NCBI GenBank assembly: GCA_022394775.1
Contig: JAGFCB010000043.1
Coordinates: forward strand, 1-37,811
Source: Candidatus Poribacteria bacterium
GTDB taxonomy: Bacteria; Poribacteria; WGA-4E; WGA-3G
Reading direction: 5' to 3'
Length of the DNA stretch: 37,811 nucleotides
Shown: one piece after another, positions 1 through 6,558 of the stretch
Numbering within the stretch: position 1 is the first letter of the stretch
Layout of the letters: the number at the start of each line of letters is the position of its first letter
Translations under genes and position numbers: made by a program
Notes under the pieces: model-generated
The model's input: only the letters and a program-made list of their open reading frames with translations
What the model was told of the DNA's origin: nothing
The model's database searches: none

Positions 1-317
1 TCGTTCGGCTTCAATCCAGGAACATCAAGGATTTTTGTGCCGGGCCAGAGGACGAACCGTAATCCGGTTCCATTTTGGACAATCTCTGGAAAGATGTAAT
101 CCCGTTGGCCGCCCCAGTCCTTTGCAAGGCATTCGCCAACAGGCTTGCTCATGTTCATCCAGGCTTCTATCGTTATAGCAGTTTTGGGATTCAAGCTGTC
201 ACTGTTTGGGACTTCAATAGCCGTTTTGCCATCCAATTCCAGTGCCAAGTTTTTCGCCCAAAGTGTGCCAGGTATTATTAGACTGACAATGAGCGTTATA
301 AGAAACAGTACTTTCAT
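1..317 (-). CDS. LamG (concanavalin A-like) domain secreted protein, 3' part cut off by window edge
   Basis: An open frame runs leftward from an ATG at 317-315 to the window edge without a stop, giving the first 105 residues. A strong Shine-Dalgarno AGGAGG lies about six bases upstream. The N-terminus is a signal peptide: MKVLFLITLIVSLIIPGTLWA, i.e. a basic residue, a hydrophobic stretch and an Ala-containing cleavage region. The mature part (LALELDGKTAIEVPNSDSL, then TAITIEAWMN) has the pattern of a LamG/laminin-G-like jelly-roll domain: beta strand with 'LDG', 'I(E)VPNS.SLNP' and 'TIEAW'. Such domains bind carbohydrate or other ligands outside the cytoplasm and are frequent in large exported proteins of this kind of genome. 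Total length and further domains cannot be seen. It is separated by 139 bp from the zinc-ribbon gene, so its own promoter is likely. Confidence 0.8.
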   Translation of the reverse strand, partial: MKVLFLITLIVSLIIPGTLWAKNLALELDGKTAIEVPNSDSLNPKTAITIEAWMNMSKPVGECLAKDWGGQRDYIFPEIVQNGTGLRFVLWPGTKILDVPGLKPN

Positions 318-456
318 GATCTTCCTCCTGAGTTACCAATTTCGATTAGCAATTAGAAATCCTTCATTAGTCAATGAAATTTTGGGAATTCTCCTCTTCC
401 CATTGCGGTGTAGTAACAGAATCTTGCATACATGAATCTCACTGAAACGTTCAAAT

Positions 457-1350
457 CTATGATGCTAAATCATCAAGCATCTGGCGGATATTGTGTTCAC
501 CACTATCAATAAACAATGGTGCTAAGGGACCTCTACCGTGTAAGGTTTGAAGCAGCATATCAATCTGTATCATACGTTGTTGTGGTGTGTAGCACCTGAG
601 CCATTTTCTAATGAAGTCACGCGCCGGCCTCGGATTGCCAGTTCTCAGAGAACGGGTGCTTTTACGCCACGCCTGCCATCTGAAAGTATATTCACAATCC
701 GGACATTCGAGTTTTTCATCCTTCTTTTTTAGATGCTTGCGGTAATCTCGCCAGCGACGTTTGTAACCGCAGCCCGTACACTCGATATTGCCGTGCTGAT
801 GGAGTGCGACCGCTTGGCACTTGGGGCATTGCAATTCAGGCTTAGATTGTCGACCTCTGGTAGCCCGAATTTTAGGGGCCGCAGGTCTACGGACGAGGTT
901 AAGACAGTGTGGACACGGTAGGCGGAGACGGGTTCTCACAGACTGATTATAGGTTTCCTGAGACCAAGTTTTGCCACAGGTACACGCTAATGCGTCTGCT
1001 TTTTGCAAAACCTCACGACACTCAAAACATCGCGGCGTGTTACGGAGAGCCTGTCGGCAGTCACGCCAAAGGAGTCGCTTGGCGCAATGCGAACAATGAA
1101 ACCAATTTTCGTGCGTTCCACCTTCGCCGGTACTAAAGAGCGGGTCAATCCGGCGGGCAATCCTTGTGCTGCATTGTGGACAAGGCACACGCCCGCCTCG
1201 ATAAACATCGGCGACTGTAGCGATATCTGTACAACGCGCATAAAGCTCCCAACCGACATCGTGTAGTAGGGTATCATCATAGATACCGAGCCGAGCATAT
1301 CGGTAAAGCCGACGGATTTTGATGGGTTTTACGCGGGGTGTCCAGTTCAT
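457..1350 (-). CDS. Multi-zinc-ribbon protein of unknown function
   Basis: A 297-residue basic protein with seven CxxC motifs at about residues 57, 86, 108, 146, 175, 191 and 216, plus a CTC at 123-125. Several of the second half-sites are followed five or six residues later by Trp and a basic helix (LLWRDCRQ, KTWSQETY, RRWRDYRK, FRWQAWRK), which makes an internal repeat: Cys pair, Cys pair, Trp-basic linker. The N-terminal 50 residues (IRRLYRYARLGIYDDTLLHD) look like a small helical domain. The last 60 (QQRMIQIDMLLQTLHG) look like a helical tail of uncharacterised bacterial zinc-ribbon proteins as I remember them. The cysteine pairs imply structural zinc, and the basic linkers suggest nucleic-acid or protein binding; both are inferences. 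Start ATG with AAGGAA nine bases upstream. It lies 19 bp after the oxidoreductase gene, so it is probably cotranscribed. Confidence 0.75.
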   Translation of the reverse strand: MNWTPRVKPIKIRRLYRYARLGIYDDTLLHDVGWELYARCTDIATVADVYRGGRVPCPQCSTRIARRIDPLFSTGEGGTHENWFHCSHCAKRLLWRDCRQALRNTPRCFECREVLQKADALACTCGKTWSQETYNQSVRTRLRLPCPHCLNLVRRPAAPKIRATRGRQSKPELQCPKCQAVALHQHGNIECTGCGYKRRWRDYRKHLKKKDEKLECPDCEYTFRWQAWRKSTRSLRTGNPRPARDFIRKWLRCYTPQQRMIQIDMLLQTLHGRGPLAPLFIDSGEHNIRQMLDDLAS

Positions 1351-1369
1351 TGTGATTCCTTTCTACAGA

Positions 1370-2389
1370 TTACGCAGGAATTTGAACGACTTCCGCTGTC
1401 TCAACGCTACGGCTAATTGCTTCCAAAACACGCATGTTCTGGTAGGCATCTTCGAGGCTGGCGTGTGGCTGTGTCCCTGCTTTTAAGGACTGTGCCCAAT
1501 GCTGCATCTCTTCAAGATAGCCGGGCCTGCCAATACCGTGGTATGCCGTGTTGAGATCCCACTCTTCAGTAGGTGTATCAGCATAGCCGCCACCGAAGCC
1601 GAGCCAAGTCGGATTACGATAAAGACGCAATTTGCGTGTTTCTAACACCTGAATCGCTTGGTTGCCGGTGCCTTTGACGAAAACCATCGCTTCCAAAACC
1701 GGACCTGTGCCGAGTGTCATCGTGCCGATCCCGCCGTTCGCGTAACGCAAGTTGACAGAGATTGAGGTCGTACTGGAGGCTACGTTAACTGTCCCTGTCG
1801 CGTAGACTTCGCTAACCTGCCCCATAAAGAAACGCATACAATCGGTCGGATGGATCACCTGATCGAGCATGAAGGACCACGCAAAAGGCGATCCTGCTTC
1901 CTGCAGTCGCGGACCCGGTGCGAGGTATCGGGTATGATATTGACAGGCTTCACCGAACGCCTCTTCGTCCATCAACTGTTTAGCGATCTGATGTGCCGGA
2001 GCATGTCGCCACATTGTACCGACCATACCTGTTTTACCGGTCTCAATAGAGGCATCAACGAGCATCTTTGCGCCTTCAGCGGTGGTCGCGGGCGGTTTTT
2101 CGGTATAGATGTGATAACCTTGCTTGAGACACTTGATACCGATGTCCCGGTGCAATTTGTCTTCTGGTCTCCCCACAACAGCCACGGCATAGAGGTCTTC
2201 GTTCTCGAACATCTCATTATAATCGGTGTAATGCCGAAGCGCACCAAACCTTCGAGCGTTGGATGCTGCCTTCTCTTCAACGAGATCGCAGGTAGCAACA
2301 AATTCAAACTCTGGTATCATGGGTATGCACTGTTGCAATTGGGACGACATACCACCACAACCGATAAAAGCGATTCGGATTTTGTCCAT
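1370..2389 (-). CDS. Gfo/Idh/MocA family oxidoreductase
   Basis: A 339-residue NAD(P)-dependent dehydrogenase-like protein. The N-terminal Rossmann fold shows IRIAFIGCGGMSSQLQQ (dinucleotide loop, residues 4-20), and CDLVEEKA follows the second strand. The family's EKP motif is present as YTEKPPATT near residue 96, supplying the conserved lysine. The C-terminal GFO_IDH_MocA sandwich domain carries DQVIHPTDCMRFFMG at about residues 177-191, in the place of the usual D.GvH..D.....G signature with the His and Asp. Family members oxidise or reduce sugars, inositols and related polyols; the substrate cannot be read from sequence. The gene sits 45 bp downstream of a HAD-type dehalogenase gene and 19 bp upstream of the zinc-ribbon gene, consistent with one transcript. 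The ribosome site is weak. Confidence 0.9.
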   Translation of the reverse strand: MDKIRIAFIGCGGMSSQLQQCIPMIPEFEFVATCDLVEEKAASNARRFGALRHYTDYNEMFENEDLYAVAVVGRPEDKLHRDIGIKCLKQGYHIYTEKPPATTAEGAKMLVDASIETGKTGMVGTMWRHAPAHQIAKQLMDEEAFGEACQYHTRYLAPGPRLQEAGSPFAWSFMLDQVIHPTDCMRFFMGQVSEVYATGTVNVASSTTSISVNLRYANGGIGTMTLGTGPVLEAMVFVKGTGNQAIQVLETRKLRLYRNPTWLGFGGGYADTPTEEWDLNTAYHGIGRPGYLEEMQHWAQSLKAGTQPHASLEDAYQNMRVLEAISRSVETAEVVQIPA

Positions 2390-2434
2390 AAGGTATTCTA
2401 CAACTCCTGTTTTTCGTGATTCAAATTTTTTGCT

Positions 2435-3154
2435 TCATTCCACACCCAACAGATCTGCCAATTCATTGAAATCATTCGCGACAAGGTCGGAAGGGTGTGC
2501 GGTGACCTCTCGGACGTTGTTGGGTCCATATTCCAAAGGACGTGGCACGAGTGCTGTTTGGAAACCGACAGCCTGTGAGGCACGGAGATCGCCGGGATGT
2601 GCTGCCACCATCATAATTTCGTTGGGGGACAAACCGAGCAAGGCAGCAGCGGTTTGGTAAACTTCTGGGTCTGGCTTGTAATGACGCGTTAATTCGGCGG
2701 AGAGGATACAGTCCCACGGCAGTCCTGCGAATTTTGCCATGTTCGTCAACAAAGCGATGTTGCCATTAGAAAGTGTTGCGACGATATACCGTTTACGGAG
2801 CCGTGTTAAACCATTGACAGCATCGGGCCAGGGTTTGAGTCGATGCCAAACCCGATTCAGATGATCTTTATCAGTTTCACTTAAACCGACGATTTTAAAT
2901 TCGGCAAGAAGATTATCCAAAATAAGCCGATGCAGGGCATCAATGTTCTGCCACGGCAGCTCACCTCGCCGAACTTTATCCATCGCAGGTCCATATCCGG
3001 CACGCCATTTCAAGGCGAATTGCGCCCAATCGATATCAATGCTGTGAGTGTTTCCAAACTTTTCACCTTCGATAACAATTGAACTGTACCAATCTACCAC
3101 TGTGCCGAAGACATCGAAAGTGAGTGCTTTGACATTGGTGTGTGAGGTCTGCAT
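2435..3154 (-). CDS. Haloacid dehalogenase, type II-like (HAD superfamily)
   Basis: A 239-residue HAD hydrolase. Motif I is LTFDVFGTVVDW with the nucleophile Asp14 followed by Phe-Gly-Thr, as in L-2-haloacid dehalogenases (DxFGT). Motif II is TLSNGN around Ser129-Asn130. Motif III is the Lys of HYKPDPEVYQTA at about 160. Motif IV is MMVAAHPGDLRAS at 181-193, matching the type II pattern AAHxxDLxAA with His186 and Asp189. The alpha-helical cap lies between motifs I and II (residues 20-110). The expected reaction is hydrolysis of an L-2-haloacid to the D-2-hydroxyacid with an aspartyl ester intermediate, but some relatives act on phosphate esters. The length is typical for the family. A GGAAGG sequence precedes the ATG. 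It is the first gene of the leftward group continuing into the oxidoreductase. Confidence 0.88.
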   Translation of the reverse strand: MQTSHTNVKALTFDVFGTVVDWYSSIVIEGEKFGNTHSIDIDWAQFALKWRAGYGPAMDKVRRGELPWQNIDALHRLILDNLLAEFKIVGLSETDKDHLNRVWHRLKPWPDAVNGLTRLRKRYIVATLSNGNIALLTNMAKFAGLPWDCILSAELTRHYKPDPEVYQTAAALLGLSPNEIMMVAAHPGDLRASQAVGFQTALVPRPLEYGPNNVREVTAHPSDLVANDFNELADLLGVE

Positions 3155-3224
3155 TGCCTCAAGTCCTTCCGTTCACTTAAAATCTGTGACGAAAAAGGCG
3201 AATCATTTCCTTAATCTAAGTTGC

Positions 3225-3253
3225 ATCATACATCAACCGATTCAGTTTGTCTA
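3225..3253 (-). promoter_or_regulatory. Candidate sigma-70 promoter for the dehalogenase gene group
   Basis: On the minus strand TAGACA (3253-3248) and TATGAT (3230-3225) are separated by exactly 17 bp, about 70 bp upstream of the dehalogenase ATG. The -35 box lies inside a small perfect hairpin (ATTCAGT/ACTGAAT, 3239-3258), which directly follows the stop codon of the VOC gene. Confidence 0.5.
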
Positions 3254-3258
3254 CTGAA

Positions 3259-3648
3259 TTATAGAAACGGGTTATGTGCGACTTCCCAATAAAAACCGTC
3301 GGGGTCCTTGAAATAGCCGGAATAACCCCCCCAGAACGCATCTTGTCCAGGTTTAACAAGTTCAGCCCCTGCTGCAACCGCTTCTGCGAGCGTACGATCT
3401 ACTTCCTCTGGAGAATTGACGTTATGAGCAAGTGTAAAACCCTGAAAACCGCTACCTTCGGGTGGAATAGTAATATCTTCAGCCAATTTTTCTCTCGGAT
3501 AGAGTGCGAGCAGCGTTCCGCTCATGTCAAAAAATGCGATACTCTCTGATTCATCTTTTCGAGGCAAACCTAACCCGTTCTGGTAAAAATCAATAGCACG
3601 TTGTAGGTCTTCAACGCCAAGTGTGATAATAGTGATATGTGGTTTCAT
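3259..3648 (-). CDS. VOC (glyoxalase/bleomycin resistance/dioxygenase) family protein
   Basis: A 129-residue protein made of two beta-alpha-beta-beta-beta modules of the vicinal oxygen chelate fold. Module 1 begins ITIITLGVEDLQRAIDFYQN, with the typical 'V.D..+A..FY...LG' signature, and contains FFDMSGTLLALYPR. Module 2 ends with WGGYSGYFKDPDGFYWEVAHNP, where DPDG.YWEV is the usual last-strand signature and its Glu is the canonical metal ligand. The length is typical of single-domain VOC proteins, which dimerise to form active sites. The family includes lyases, dioxygenases and antibiotic-binding proteins; the substrate is unknown. An AGGAGA sequence lies about 11 bases before the ATG. It lies downstream of the ECF sigma gene but is separated from it by a terminator-like hairpin, so readthrough or a separate promoter must supply expression. 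Confidence 0.85.
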   Translation of the reverse strand: MKPHITIITLGVEDLQRAIDFYQNGLGLPRKDESESIAFFDMSGTLLALYPREKLAEDITIPPEGSGFQGFTLAHNVNSPEEVDRTLAEAVAAGAELVKPGQDAFWGGYSGYFKDPDGFYWEVAHNPFL

Positions 3649-3665
3649 GAAAGTCTTTGTCTCCT

Positions 3666-3703
3666 AAAAAAGCACTCTGACGCGGAGTTACGCGCCAGAG
3701 TGC
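3666..3703 (-). terminator. Rho-independent terminator after the ECF sigma gene
   Basis: On the minus strand a 13-bp stem (GCACTCTGGCGCG pairing with CGCGTCAGAGTGC, one A-C mismatch, 6-nt loop) is followed by six T. This is a strong intrinsic terminator. It lies 38 bp after the sigma stop codon, and its T tract abuts the Shine-Dalgarno of the VOC gene. Confidence 0.85.
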
Positions 3704-3721
3704 AAAACGGCTTAGCTATCC

Positions 3722-3737
3722 GAAGTCTAAAGACTTC
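3722..3737. promoter_or_regulatory. Perfect 16-bp palindrome between sigma stop and terminator
   Basis: GAAGTCT-AA-AGACTTC is a perfect inverted repeat just after the sigma stop codon and before the terminator. It could be an operator, an extra hairpin or part of a VOC promoter (a TTGAAG overlaps its minus-strand start). Nothing in the sequence decides between these. Confidence 0.4.
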
Positions 3738-3741
3738 AATG

Positions 3742-4332
3742 TTATAAGTTTGCTCTATAGGGTGCTAAAAATTTCCGGAGTTGTTGAATCGCGGCGTTTT
3801 TTCGCGAGGCAACCGTTCCGATCGGGCATTCAAGGATCGTCGCGACCTCCTGATACGACATTCCCTGAACTTCTGTCAAACGGAACACGACTTGATGTTC
3901 CTTCGATAACTTAGCGATTGCAGTCTGAATCGCTTCATAAGTCTCTTTGGCAATGATCAGTCCCTCCGGGGAATAACGTGTATCCGCTATAGCAACAGCA
4001 ATTGGTGGAGAATATTCATCATTGTCTCCATAATGTGTATCCAATGATTCAACCTGAGGGTTCCTCTGTTCTTTCGCTAACTGTTTCAAACAGACATTCT
4101 TGGCGATGTGATAAAGAAATGTTCTAAATTTAGCAATAGGGCGGTACGACGGGACGCAGCGCCATAACCGTAAGAACGTTTCCTGACAGAGGTCTTCCGC
4201 AAGCGTTCGATTTTTGACAAACCGATAGATAAAGTTTAAAGTGTTTGTATAATGTCGTTCGGTCAAAACTCGGAATGCGTCTCTGTTTCCATCCTTCACA
4301 GAGAGCATCAACTGCTCGTCAGTGTGTATCAT
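3742..4332 (-). CDS. ECF-type RNA polymerase sigma factor
   Basis: A 196-residue extracytoplasmic-function sigma factor beginning MIHTDEQLMLSVKDGN. Region 2 covers about residues 10-80 (DAFRVLTERHYTNTLNFIYR, then AEDLCQETFLRLWR and KFRTFLYHIAKNVC) and would bind core enzyme and the -10 element. Region 4 covers about 130-190 (LSKEHQVVFRLTEVQGMSYQ and ATILECPIGTVASRKNAAIQ), a helix-turn-helix for the -35 element. The region between them is long and acidic. I chose the ATG at 4332 because GAGGAG lies six bases upstream and region 2 starts right there; an in-frame ATG at 4464 would add 44 basic, non-conserved residues. No anti-sigma gene is adjacent on either side, so its control is not encoded nearby. 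The ribosome site is inside a hairpin (4339-4354). Confidence 0.92.
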   Translation of the reverse strand: MIHTDEQLMLSVKDGNRDAFRVLTERHYTNTLNFIYRFVKNRTLAEDLCQETFLRLWRCVPSYRPIAKFRTFLYHIAKNVCLKQLAKEQRNPQVESLDTHYGDNDEYSPPIAVAIADTRYSPEGLIIAKETYEAIQTAIAKLSKEHQVVFRLTEVQGMSYQEVATILECPIGTVASRKNAAIQQLRKFLAPYRANL

Positions 4333-4338
4333 GCTTGT

Positions 4339-4354
4339 CTCCTCAAACGAGGAG
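4339..4354 (-). promoter_or_regulatory. Hairpin that sequesters the sigma-factor ribosome binding site
   Basis: On the transcript CTCCTC-GTTT-GAGGAG forms a perfect 6-bp stem with a 4-nt loop, and its right arm is the Shine-Dalgarno of the sigma gene. The hairpin starts five bases after the TGA (4361-4359) of an upstream open frame, so translation of that frame could open it. This mechanism is inferred. Confidence 0.55.
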
Positions 4355-4358
4355 CGTT

Positions 4359-4625
4359 TCAAGCGAAGGCGCGTAACCCTCCTTCCATTGCGGGGTATAG
4401 AAAGACGCCTGCTTGTTCGCTCCTTGGTCTGTGCCTTCTCCATAATCGAGTCATAGTCCAACAACGGTGCACGTCGGCTGTTTTAGATGCCCGTGCCTGT
4501 CTTGAGGTGCGCTCTCCTAAAGCGCAATCCCTATTATTACCTCTACTACCGCTATTCCATACACTCTTACCAGCCCCCCAAGTGTGGGACGGTGTCGTTG
4601 TTAAACACAAAACACTTCGATACAT
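4359..4625 (-). other. Possible 88-codon leader ORF upstream of the sigma gene
   Basis: The ATG at 4625 follows AGGAGG with nine bases between, a better ribosome site than many real genes here. The frame runs 88 codons and stops 26 bases before the sigma ATG, next to the hairpin holding the sigma ribosome site. The predicted peptide (MYRSVLCLTTTPSHTWGAGK at its start) is rich in Arg, Ser, Thr, Gly and Trp and shows no domain, so a conserved protein is doubtful. A translated leader that couples to sigma expression is possible. The rest of the 457-bp stretch 4333-4789 holds the hairpin at 4660-4681 and AT-rich sequence behind thiO, with no recognisable gene. Confidence 0.3.
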
Positions 4626-4659
4626 TACTGTAACCCTCCTATTAGGTTAGTCATCAGAT

Positions 4660-4681
4660 AAGGGCAATATTTGGTGCCCTT
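4660..4681. promoter_or_regulatory. Inverted repeat in the sigma-factor leader region
   Basis: AAGGGCA (4660-4666) and TGCCCTT (4675-4681) form a perfect 7-bp stem with an 8-nt loop, about 34 bp upstream of the possible leader ORF start. On the minus strand no T run follows, so it is not a clear terminator there. It may be an operator or leader hairpin. Confidence 0.4.
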
Positions 4682-4746
4682 TTCGGGTTGTAAAAAAAAC
4701 TCTTAGTCGTTAAACCCATACATTTTGAAACAATTCATTTAAAATT

Positions 4747-4771
4747 AAAAAAAAATCTATTTTGATTTTTT
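4747..4771 (-). terminator. AT-rich hairpin with T tract after thiO
   Basis: On the minus strand AAAAAATC pairs with GATTTTTT across a 6-nt loop, and more T follow. The stem is weak because it is nearly all A-T, but the location 19 bp after the thiO stop fits termination. Confidence 0.35.
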
Positions 4772-4789
4772 AACTGTGATTTTCTTACA

Positions 4790-5902
4790 TCACTGGGGCT
4801 GAAACGGTTCTAATGGCAACGCAGGCTGCCCACTCGTAATCAGTTCAGCAACAAGCTGCCCTGTGATTGGCGCGAGGAGAATGCCGTTTTTGAAATGTCC
4901 AGATGCCAAGACGATGTTATCATACCCGGGCAGATAACCAAGCAGGGGACCCTTTTTGGCGTAAGGACGTAAACCTGCCCACGTTTGGACAAAAGTACTG
5001 TGCGCAAGTTCGGGCGCGATGGCTATGCCCGCGTCAATCATCTGCTTGGCACCATCTACCGTAGCCGTTTTATCATAGCCGACGTATTCCACCGTTGCCC
5101 CGAGCAGAATTTTGCCATCCGTTCTCGGTACAATGTAGATACCCAACCCATCAACAATGTGCTGAAAAGGCGGCGGCATCGCTTCAACGAGCACGATCTG
5201 TCCCTTCGCAGGTTCAATCTGTATCGGCACATCAAGTTGGGCAGTCAACGCACCCGCCCAGCACCCAGCGGCAATCACGAAAGTGTCAGCGTACAAGGTT
5301 TCGCCGTTCACGACGACACCGGTGACACGCGCATCCTCAGATACACCCTCTCGGATGAAGTTCGTAACAGGGTTGCCTAATTGGAATTTTGCCCCGAGTT
5401 TTGCGGCACCCTTTGCCAGCGCTGTCACCATTTTCGGGTTGCGCACCTGTGCGTCCTCAGGAAACAACACTCCCCCAGCAATAGATTTTGAGAGGGCAGG
5501 TTCTAACTGCCACGCCTGTTCAGCTGTCAAGACTTCGGCTGAAAAACCGCGTTTTACGCGCCGGTCTGCGAGTCCGATTAACCCTGCAGCTTCAGCTTCG
5601 TTGAAAAACACGGACAGCGTACCGGATTGGATGAATTCAATATCTATCTGAGTCTCTGCCCGCAGTTCGTCTGCTAACGCTGGATAAAGGGCAAGGCTCG
5701 CGCGACAGAGTGTTGGATAAGGTTCATGGGTTGAGGCGTGTGAGGTCAGAATCCCCGCTCCAGCCCAAGAGGCTTCTGTGCCGACGGTAGGTGCTGTGTC
5801 AATCAGCAGCGGTTTCACACCGCGTTTGGTAAGATTGTAAGCGATTGCACATCCGATAATTCCCCCGCCGATAATAATGACATCTGCATGATCGCGGTTC
5901 AA
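4790..5902 (-). CDS. thiO: Glycine oxidase ThiO (FAD-dependent amine oxidase)
   Basis: A 370-residue DAO-family flavoenzyme. The FAD-binding Rossmann motif is DVIIIGGGIIGCAIAYNLTK (residues 8-27). TEASWAGAGILTSH (about 43-56) is the typical second FAD contact of ThiO/glycine oxidases, and the family's C-terminal signature is ASGHFKNGILLAPITG, with the 'GHfrnGilLaP' pattern. ThiO oxidises glycine to iminoglyoxylate (dehydroglycine) with release of hydrogen peroxide for thiazole formation in thiamine synthesis; relatives use sarcosine or D-amino acids. The start is a TTG at 5902 with GGAGGAG about five bases upstream; no better in-frame start fits the Rossmann motif. No other thiamine gene is adjacent. 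A promoter is visible at 5950-5978. Confidence 0.88.
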   Translation of the reverse strand: MNRDHADVIIIGGGIIGCAIAYNLTKRGVKPLLIDTAPTVGTEASWAGAGILTSHASTHEPYPTLCRASLALYPALADELRAETQIDIEFIQSGTLSVFFNEAEAAGLIGLADRRVKRGFSAEVLTAEQAWQLEPALSKSIAGGVLFPEDAQVRNPKMVTALAKGAAKLGAKFQLGNPVTNFIREGVSEDARVTGVVVNGETLYADTFVIAAGCWAGALTAQLDVPIQIEPAKGQIVLVEAMPPPFQHIVDGLGIYIVPRTDGKILLGATVEYVGYDKTATVDGAKQMIDAGIAIAPELAHSTFVQTWAGLRPYAKKGPLLGYLPGYDNIVLASGHFKNGILLAPITGQLVAELITSGQPALPLEPFQPQ

Positions 5903-5949
5903 GTGCTCCTCCGTTGTATCAGAAATCGCAACAACTACAAGTTATGAAT

Positions 5950-5978
5950 AGTTTAGCACATTATCGATTACTTGTCAA
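5950..5978 (-). promoter_or_regulatory. Sigma-70 promoter for thiO
   Basis: On the minus strand TTGACA (5978-5973) and TAAACT (5955-5950) are separated by 17 bp. Transcription would start near 5943, leaving a leader of about 40 nt before the TTG start. It lies in the 333-bp divergent region 5903-6235, whose other recognisable content is the eutN promoter. Confidence 0.75.
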
Positions 5979-6103
5979 TTTGGGTTGAGGCATGCACTTA
6001 CCAATCGTCTGTTGCCTGAATTACGGATTGCACAAATTCGTTCACCGTATTGTGTGGTAACGTTGTTTATACACATTTTCGGATGCACTTTATAGATTGT
6101 CTC

Positions 6104-6132
6104 TTGAAATTTCAGCGAGTTTCGTGTATAAT
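6104..6132 (+). promoter_or_regulatory. Sigma-70 promoter for the eutN-like/5-FTHF cyclo-ligase pair
   Basis: TTGAAA (6104-6109) and the consensus TATAAT (6127-6132) are 17 bp apart. The start would be near 6139, leaving a leader of roughly 97 nt before the ATG at 6236. I saw no clear riboswitch in the leader. Confidence 0.8.
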
Positions 6133-6235
6133 TTTACATACACAAACGGGACAAAGCGAATCGTTTCAAAATCAGCGGTGCAGGAAAAGAGGCGAGGAAC
6201 AGAAATCTCATCCCAAATGAAAGGTTCTTAATTAA

Positions 6236-6523
6236 ATGATCCTTGGAAAAGTTACAGGGACAGTCGTCGCGACGCAGAAAGATGAAAAGCTCATTGGAAG
6301 TAAGTTGATGGTTGTCCAAGATGTGGATCTGAATGGAGAAGTCGACCGAAAATATACAGTTGCTGTGGATGCAGTCGGTGCGGGTATCGGCGAGATCGTC
6401 CTCGTCGCAACAGGGAGTTCTGCCCGACAGACGCATGTTACAGGGAACAAACCGGTCGATGCTGTCATCATGGCGATTGTTGATACCGTAGAAGTCGCTG
6501 GAAAAATTCGGTATCAGAAATAG
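6236..6523 (+). CDS. EutN/CcmL family bacterial microcompartment vertex protein
   Basis: A complete 95-residue protein of the BMC-P pentamer family. The strand pattern is typical: MILGKVTGTVVATQKDEKL (residues 1-19), then LMVVQDVD, then VAVDAVGAGIGEIVLVATGS (about 43-62) followed by SAR. The G-A-G-x-G-E-x-V stretch and the GSSAR segment are the best-conserved parts of EutN/CcmL proteins. These pentamers cap the vertices of icosahedral protein shells that enclose enzymes (carboxysomes, ethanolamine- or fucose-type organelles). No BMC-H or BMC-T shell gene and no typical cargo enzyme is present in the window, so the protein is an orphan here. The weak AAAGG ribosome site is about 11 bases from the ATG. 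It lies 35 bp before the cyclo-ligase gene and probably shares its transcript. Confidence 0.9.
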   Translation: MILGKVTGTVVATQKDEKLIGSKLMVVQDVDLNGEVDRKYTVAVDAVGAGIGEIVLVATGSSARQTHVTGNKPVDAVIMAIVDTVEVAGKIRYQK

Positions 6524-6558
6524 GAAACAGACCGGCGCGTCTATAAAGGAATAGGGTA

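Noticed and set aside
4333..4464. A 44-residue N-terminal extension of the sigma factor from the ATG at 4464
   Set aside because: The ATG at 4332 has a strong ribosome site at the right distance and region 2 starts there; the extension is Arg/Ser-rich and not sigma-like.
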